In this document: positions 59,663 through 64,000 of the stretch, one piece after another
How the letters are laid out: each line of letters begins with the position of its first letter
Position numbering within the stretch: position 1 is the first letter of the stretch
Source of the DNA: Isoetes taiwanensis
Taxonomy: Eukaryota; Streptophyta; Lycopodiopsida; Isoetales; Isoetaceae
Assembly: GCA_021234155.1 (NCBI GenBank)
Contig: JAJEKV010000004.1
Coordinates: forward strand, 12,614,716 to 12,678,715
Reading direction: 5' to 3'
DNA length: 64,000 nt
Translations under genes and position numbers: made by a program
The notes under the pieces: model-generated
What the model was told of the DNA's origin: nothing
What the model saw: the letters and a program-made list of their open reading frames with translations, nothing else
Database searches by the model: none

Positions 59663-62600
59663 ATGGCGGAATGGAGAGAAGCTTTTCGTGCATCTGTGTG
59701 CAAGAATCAAGTTAATTTTGATGTTGCAAAACTGCTATCTAGCCTCCAAGTTTTCCAGAGTCAGACTGAAAATTTTTTTGGCAGTTGTTCTCGAATTGCT
59801 GATGCAATTTGTCAGCAATCCGCAAGTGCAGATTCAAGAACAGAGCCAACAAGTTTCAGGCCGAATGCAAGCGAATTTGTGCTAGATATTTACCATGGTA
59901 ATTGAGGATCATGATGCATTTCATTTTCATGTATGCTGAAATGCATATTAATCTATGAGTTTGCTTTGAACTGAAAGAAGCTGGACAAGATCAGTTACAT
60001 ATGGTTACATCAATTCCTATAGATTCAGGTAATTTTGAACTTACATATTTGTTGTTGATTTCTTTCCTTATTTATTGATGTTTGCTTTAATTCTAGAAAT
60101 TACTGTCACAATCCCGAACCTTATGGAGACAATGAAGAGTCTGCATTTCATGAAGATTTGCAACCTTCTTACCATGAAGGTGATTTCCAAGAGTCTGAAG
60201 GGTGGCCCCAACAGGGAACTCAAGATGTCCAAAGTGAAGAAGGTGTGCAACCTTCTTTAAGTCGATTTCAAGGAATTGGATTCCTTGAATTTACTTTGAA
60301 CTTTTCTTTTGCTAATCTTTGTTGTCTTTCTTGTTATGAAGGGTGTCACCAAGATAATACACAAGGGTGTCATGCTTTTAGAAGGTATAGAGCTGAGTTA
60401 AGGAGAAAAGAGAGAGAGCTTAAGAGGGAAAGGGAAATTGCAGCAGATGAAGAAGCATTGCTCCAAGGTGATCTAAGCACATGGAAGAAGAGAATGCTAT
60501 CAAAAAAGGTTGCAGTGAAGGTGAAAAAGGTTCTTGTTAATGCAAGTTGTAGGGATAGGAAAGAGATAATTAAGTCTGCTGCAAAGTGGCTACCTGAACT
60601 TGTTGTTCCTAACTCCAAGGATGAATCTGTAATGAAGAAAATTGTGGAGAATTTAAAGAACTCTTTTGCAGATCATAAGAATGAGAAGAAAACAGATATT
60701 AAGAGGGCAAGAATTGCTGCCATGGTTTATGCTGTCAATACCAATATTAACAAATCAGCATTCTCCAGAACTCTATGCCTGAACAGAAAGATTGTCACAA
60801 CTGCTGTAAGAAGAAGAGTAGATGCTGAACTTGGTGAGGGTCCATGGTCCATGTTCAAAAATAAGATTAGATGTGACAAACTCTCTTATGACGAGAGAAA
60901 ACTAGTGGTGGATTTTTGGAGACACAATACAAGAGTTTCCCCATGTAAGAAACATGTCATCAAGATAAAAGCAACTTCTGGAAAGAAGATATTGCATGCA
61001 CTACACTTTCTTGAAGAGACACAGGTAATTTTAAAGCAATTTGTTTTCAAATTGTTAAGGTTTAAGATTTTCAACTTAAGGTTGTTGATATGTTGTTCTT
61101 TGTTTTCTCGACAAGTTTTCTTCCAACGATTTGAAAGGCAATATCCATACTTTCAAATATCATTTACAGCATTCCATGCTCTAAAGCCTCCATATGTCAG
61201 GAAGGTAAAAGATAGAGAGACTTGCTGCTGTATCTACCATTTGAGAGTTGACTTTGTGAGACAGGCCATAAACAAAGTAAGATTAGATCAGGACCTCCAT
61301 GGTCCAAATTGCACATGCAATTGTGATGTATGTGGTATAGGACCAACCTGCAATGCATCTAAAGCTACATATGCTTCAACCTCTGAGCTTTGGAGATCTT
61401 TGGTATGTCCTAAGGATGAATCAGAAGAGTGGCATCAACATAATTGTCTGCTGCTTAAATGCAAGGCTTGTGGAAAAAACAAAGTGCCAACTTGTCCAAA
61501 AGAAAGAGATTACAAGTTGAACCATCAAGTAGATTGGAAGACATTTGATAAGGTAATTCAAATTGTTATTCTTAAATGATATATTCTTTTCAGCTCAAAC
61601 TCTTCTTTTGAACATAACAGGTTTATGAGGAGGACAAGGTAACATTTGCTGAGAAGGAAAAACCTGTTAAGAAGAAAGGAGTTGCTGAGAAGACTGCAGG
61701 GAAGAACAAAGGCTTGGTCGGAAGAAAGGTGGTGGCCGGGTAAGATCGCTGCTGAGAATTCGTGACGTAAGAAATGTGGTCTTTGGTAAGACTGTTGATG
61801 AGAATTCAGGTCAGAAAGAAGATCCGAAGGCTAAGAAGAAGGTATTACAAGTAACTTGAAATGTTAAATCCAAAAAGGTGGTACTGATATATGTTTTTGC
61901 TTCTTTTGTAGGAAGCTCCCAAACCTGTCAACAAGCTTGTTTACAAGACGACACCAGTAGCAGAGTTGTTCCAATTTGCTGATACCTTCCTCATTCCATT
62001 CATCCCTCATAATTATGAAGCCAGATGGCAAGCAAAACAGTTTAGGGAGTGTTTGGCAGCTTTTCCAAAGGACACTATAGTTTCAGTGATTGACTTTGCA
62101 GAGAACTACACCTTCAAAATCCAACAAGAAATACAAAGCTTGCATTGGAGGAATGACCAATGCACCATTTTGGTGCACATCACATATAGGCATGCTCCAC
62201 CTTCTACAGAACAGAATAGAAAGATCATTAAGGAAACACATTTTTACATAAGTGATGATAGAGAACATGATGTACTCTTCGTTCAACATTGTTTGCAAAA
62301 ACATGTAGTTTTCCTTTGTCGACAAGGGTGTCCATTACAAGAATCATGTCATGTGGTCTGATGGATGTTCCCATCAATTTAAAGGAGCAAGGATGTTCTA
62401 CTTCCTAGGCAGGTTCTTTCAAAGCACTGGAAAACCAATACACTGGAATTTCTTTGCATCATATCATACTTTTATTTTAGTCTATTGGTTCTTTTTTAAT
62501 TGGCATTTCTTTAAAATTCTCAGAATCAATCCTTGCGGTGAGCATGATGGTCTTTGGTGTTTGTAATAAAAGAGCCCTCACACATGAGATGTTGAAGAGG

Positions 62601-63486
62601 AATTCAGTACCACTAAGGAATGCACATGATGCAGTTGTGTTTTGCAGAGCACATTTTAAGTCAGATTGTGACAATGAAGGAGATCATCCTTGCAGGTACA
62701 CAGTAGTTCAGGTTTTACATGTTGTTTGCATTGCATGTTATTTTACATGATTCCTTTTGCAGATATTTTTGGGAGATAGCTATCAATGAGGTTGATAGAA
62801 GTGACAGTCATGATTGTAAGACATTAACAGGTTCCAGAAAGTTGCATTGTATCAGACCTGTGCATTCCAATGACCCTACTCAGGTTGCTCATATGGATTT
62901 CAGTTGCTTCTGTAATTACTGTTGGGCAGGAAAGTTTGGGAAGTGCATAAACAAAAGCAGAATAGGATCTTGGGTTTATTCTGAACTAATTCCAGGTGCT
63001 GAAGACGAGCTGGAAACATTACAGGGTCCTATCTATGAAGGGGATCATGAATGGGTTTCTGATGTAGTTGATGTTGGGGATAATTTTGCAGTACCATCTG
63101 AGGCCAACAACAAGGAACAGGTAGACTTCTACATCATCAAATGCACTAAGCCTAAATACATTGTAGAGAGGGCCTTTAAAGATGCATGGGGTGCTAAATT
63201 TGCTAGAAGAGAAGTGGTCCTCTCAGGTAAGTATTATAAGTTTTTAGAAGGTAGTGAATTTGAATTGCTTGAAGATGCACCAGAGTGCAATGCATACATC
63301 CACTTGGTCATGTCGTGTTGCTTTGATATGGTGGCTGTAAGTGAAAACATATACAAACTTCCAAAGGATGTTCATGATCATCTTTTAGATCGAGTTTTGG
63401 AGCACAAGAGTAGTCTTTATGCAGATAGCTTAGTAGATGAGGATGAGCCTGCACCGAGTTCTTCAATGAGAAATGGAACCAAATGA
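59663..63486 (+). CDS. Transposase-like protein of an uncharacterised family, multi-exon
   Basis: A plus-strand exon chain. Exon 1 is at 59663-59897 (MAEWREAFRASVCKNQV, GTAATT donor). An acidic segment follows from ~60098 (YCHNPEPYGDNEESAFHED), then a charged helical region (RAELRRKERELKRERE) and an N-terminal domain to 61023. From ~61117 comes a Cys/His-rich part (CNCDVCGIGPTC and CKACGKNK). The last part from ~61913 has VSVIDFAENYTF, EIQSLHW, FYISDDREHDVLFVQH, MWSDGCSHQFKGARMFYF, GEHDG and KRALTHEMLKRNS. The final exon (62763-63486), after the GT-AG intron 62696-62762, encodes YFWEIAINEVDRSD to the stop. The motif order resembles a repetitive, little-studied RNase H-fold transposase-like family that I recall from fish, corals and mosses. 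Frames break near 62320 and 62545. Junctions near 59900-60100, 61024-61116 and 61740-61910 are unclear. Confidence 0.55.
61620..61850 (+). other. Lysine-rich linker with internal repeat and stops
   Basis: The frame (EDKVTFAEKEKPVKKKGVA) is low-complexity. TGCTGAGAATTCGTGACG and TGATGAGAATTCAGGTCAG are diverged repeats, each preceded by GGTAAGA. The stop at 61741 sits in a good donor sequence (GGGTAAGA), so an intron rather than a break is possible. Confidence 0.4.
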
Positions 63487-63557
63487 ATTCTTTACTATCA
63501 TACAAGCATTGCTAGTGCTAACCAAATTGTATTCAATTGTAACATTCATATTCAAGT

Positions 63558-63563
63558 AATAAA
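63558..63563 (+). terminator. Polyadenylation signal of the transposase-like gene
   Basis: AATAAA lies 72 bp after the stop codon, at a normal spacing for a plant gene. Confidence 0.5.
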
Positions 63564-64000
63564 GAAAAGTTTCATTCTTTTTTTACTATTGCAGAATCTA
63601 GTTTGAATAGTAAGAACTAGTTGCGTTTTATTTTGAAATGTAAGATTTGGTTGCGCATCCCGGTAATCCCTCAATTGAGTTGGTGCAGGACCTCCAAGGT
63701 TGCACATGGCAACCAATCTATACCTTGATCTTGCAAGAATGAAGCTCACATTACCACGGTTTGCACCGATTTCCCAATTCGAGAAAAAAAGACCGTGGTA
63801 CTTCAAATGCCAAATGCTAGCAGGCCTTAATGTATTTAGTGTTGAATCCAAATGGTTTATATGCTTGAGAGATGTACTTAAGTAGATATAAAACTTTCTC
63901 TCAAGTCAGATGCACTTAGCTATTTCAAAAGATCGTCATTGACCAGGTCAAAAATTGGTCAATGACCCGGGCAGTGAGCTAAGATTTGCAACAGAGTGTT
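63564..64000. other. Right end of the window, no gene recognised
   Basis: A minus-strand frame at 63552-63851 has no known motif. An inverted repeat TCATTGACCA and TGGTCAATGA (63936-63945 and 63956-63965) could be part of an element end. No matching copy was found left of the transposase-like gene. Confidence 0.4.

Overview
The window looks like nuclear DNA of a large, repeat-rich land plant genome. It holds spliced genes with GT-AG introns, plant-type Ty3/gypsy chromovirus, Ty1/copia, CACTA, Mutator-like and LINE elements, and plant gene families (PPR, K+ efflux antiporter, NADPH alkenal/enone reductase). Two exons near 56 kb resemble CFAP61, a protein of motile cilia. If that call holds, the plant probably makes flagellate sperm (fern, lycophyte, bryophyte, cycad or Ginkgo), and a fern or lycophyte is my best guess. 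The species cannot be fixed from the sequence alone.

Layout. 1-1.84 kb: no gene seen. 1.84-14.73 kb: one old, decayed chromovirus on the minus strand, with two ~1.5 kb LTRs, a PPT, a tRNA-Met-type PBS and fragments of gag, protease, RT, RNase H, integrase and chromodomain. 14.8-20.5 kb: related LTR fragments, a 133-bp tandem duplication and a field of repeated short hairpins. 18-23.9 kb: LINE remnants, including a minus-strand LINE nested in a plus-strand LINE. 24.86-31.09 kb: a 6.2-kb CACTA transposon bounded by a TCA duplication, with inverted subterminal arrays, a DUF4216-type transposase remnant, and spliced fragments of at least two host genes (KEA-type antiporter, then POP4/Rpp29-like). 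31.7-36.3 kb: a frameshifted Ty1/copia element (minus). 36.8-37.4 kb: 5'-truncated LINE. 37.6-39.6 kb: PPR pseudogene (minus). 39.97-41.52 kb: GDP-mannose pyrophosphorylase pseudogene (minus) whose first codons are replaced by a copy of the PPR gene's leader exon.

41.77-43.55 kb holds the one gene that looks intact: a four-exon reductase of about 312 residues, with TATA box, clean splice sites and polyadenylation signal. It is transcribed divergently from the GMPP chimera, and a duplicated near-palindrome lies between them. 43.6-55.9 kb: mostly repeats and remnants, including a gypsy element split by an inverted-repeat element and a G-rich minisatellite. 55.9-57.4 kb: two CFAP61-like exons, with a 429-bp Mutator-like MITE (9-bp target duplication, 41-bp terminal repeats) in the intron just after an apparently mutated splice donor. 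58.3-58.9 kb: copia integrase remnant. 59.7-63.5 kb: a multi-exon gene for a transposase-like protein of an uncharacterised family, with conserved acidic motifs, few frame breaks and an intact C-terminal exon.

Most of the window is transposon sequence in several layers of nesting. The parts that stand out are the CACTA carrying host exons, the PPR-leader/GMPP chimera and the transposase-like gene at the right end.
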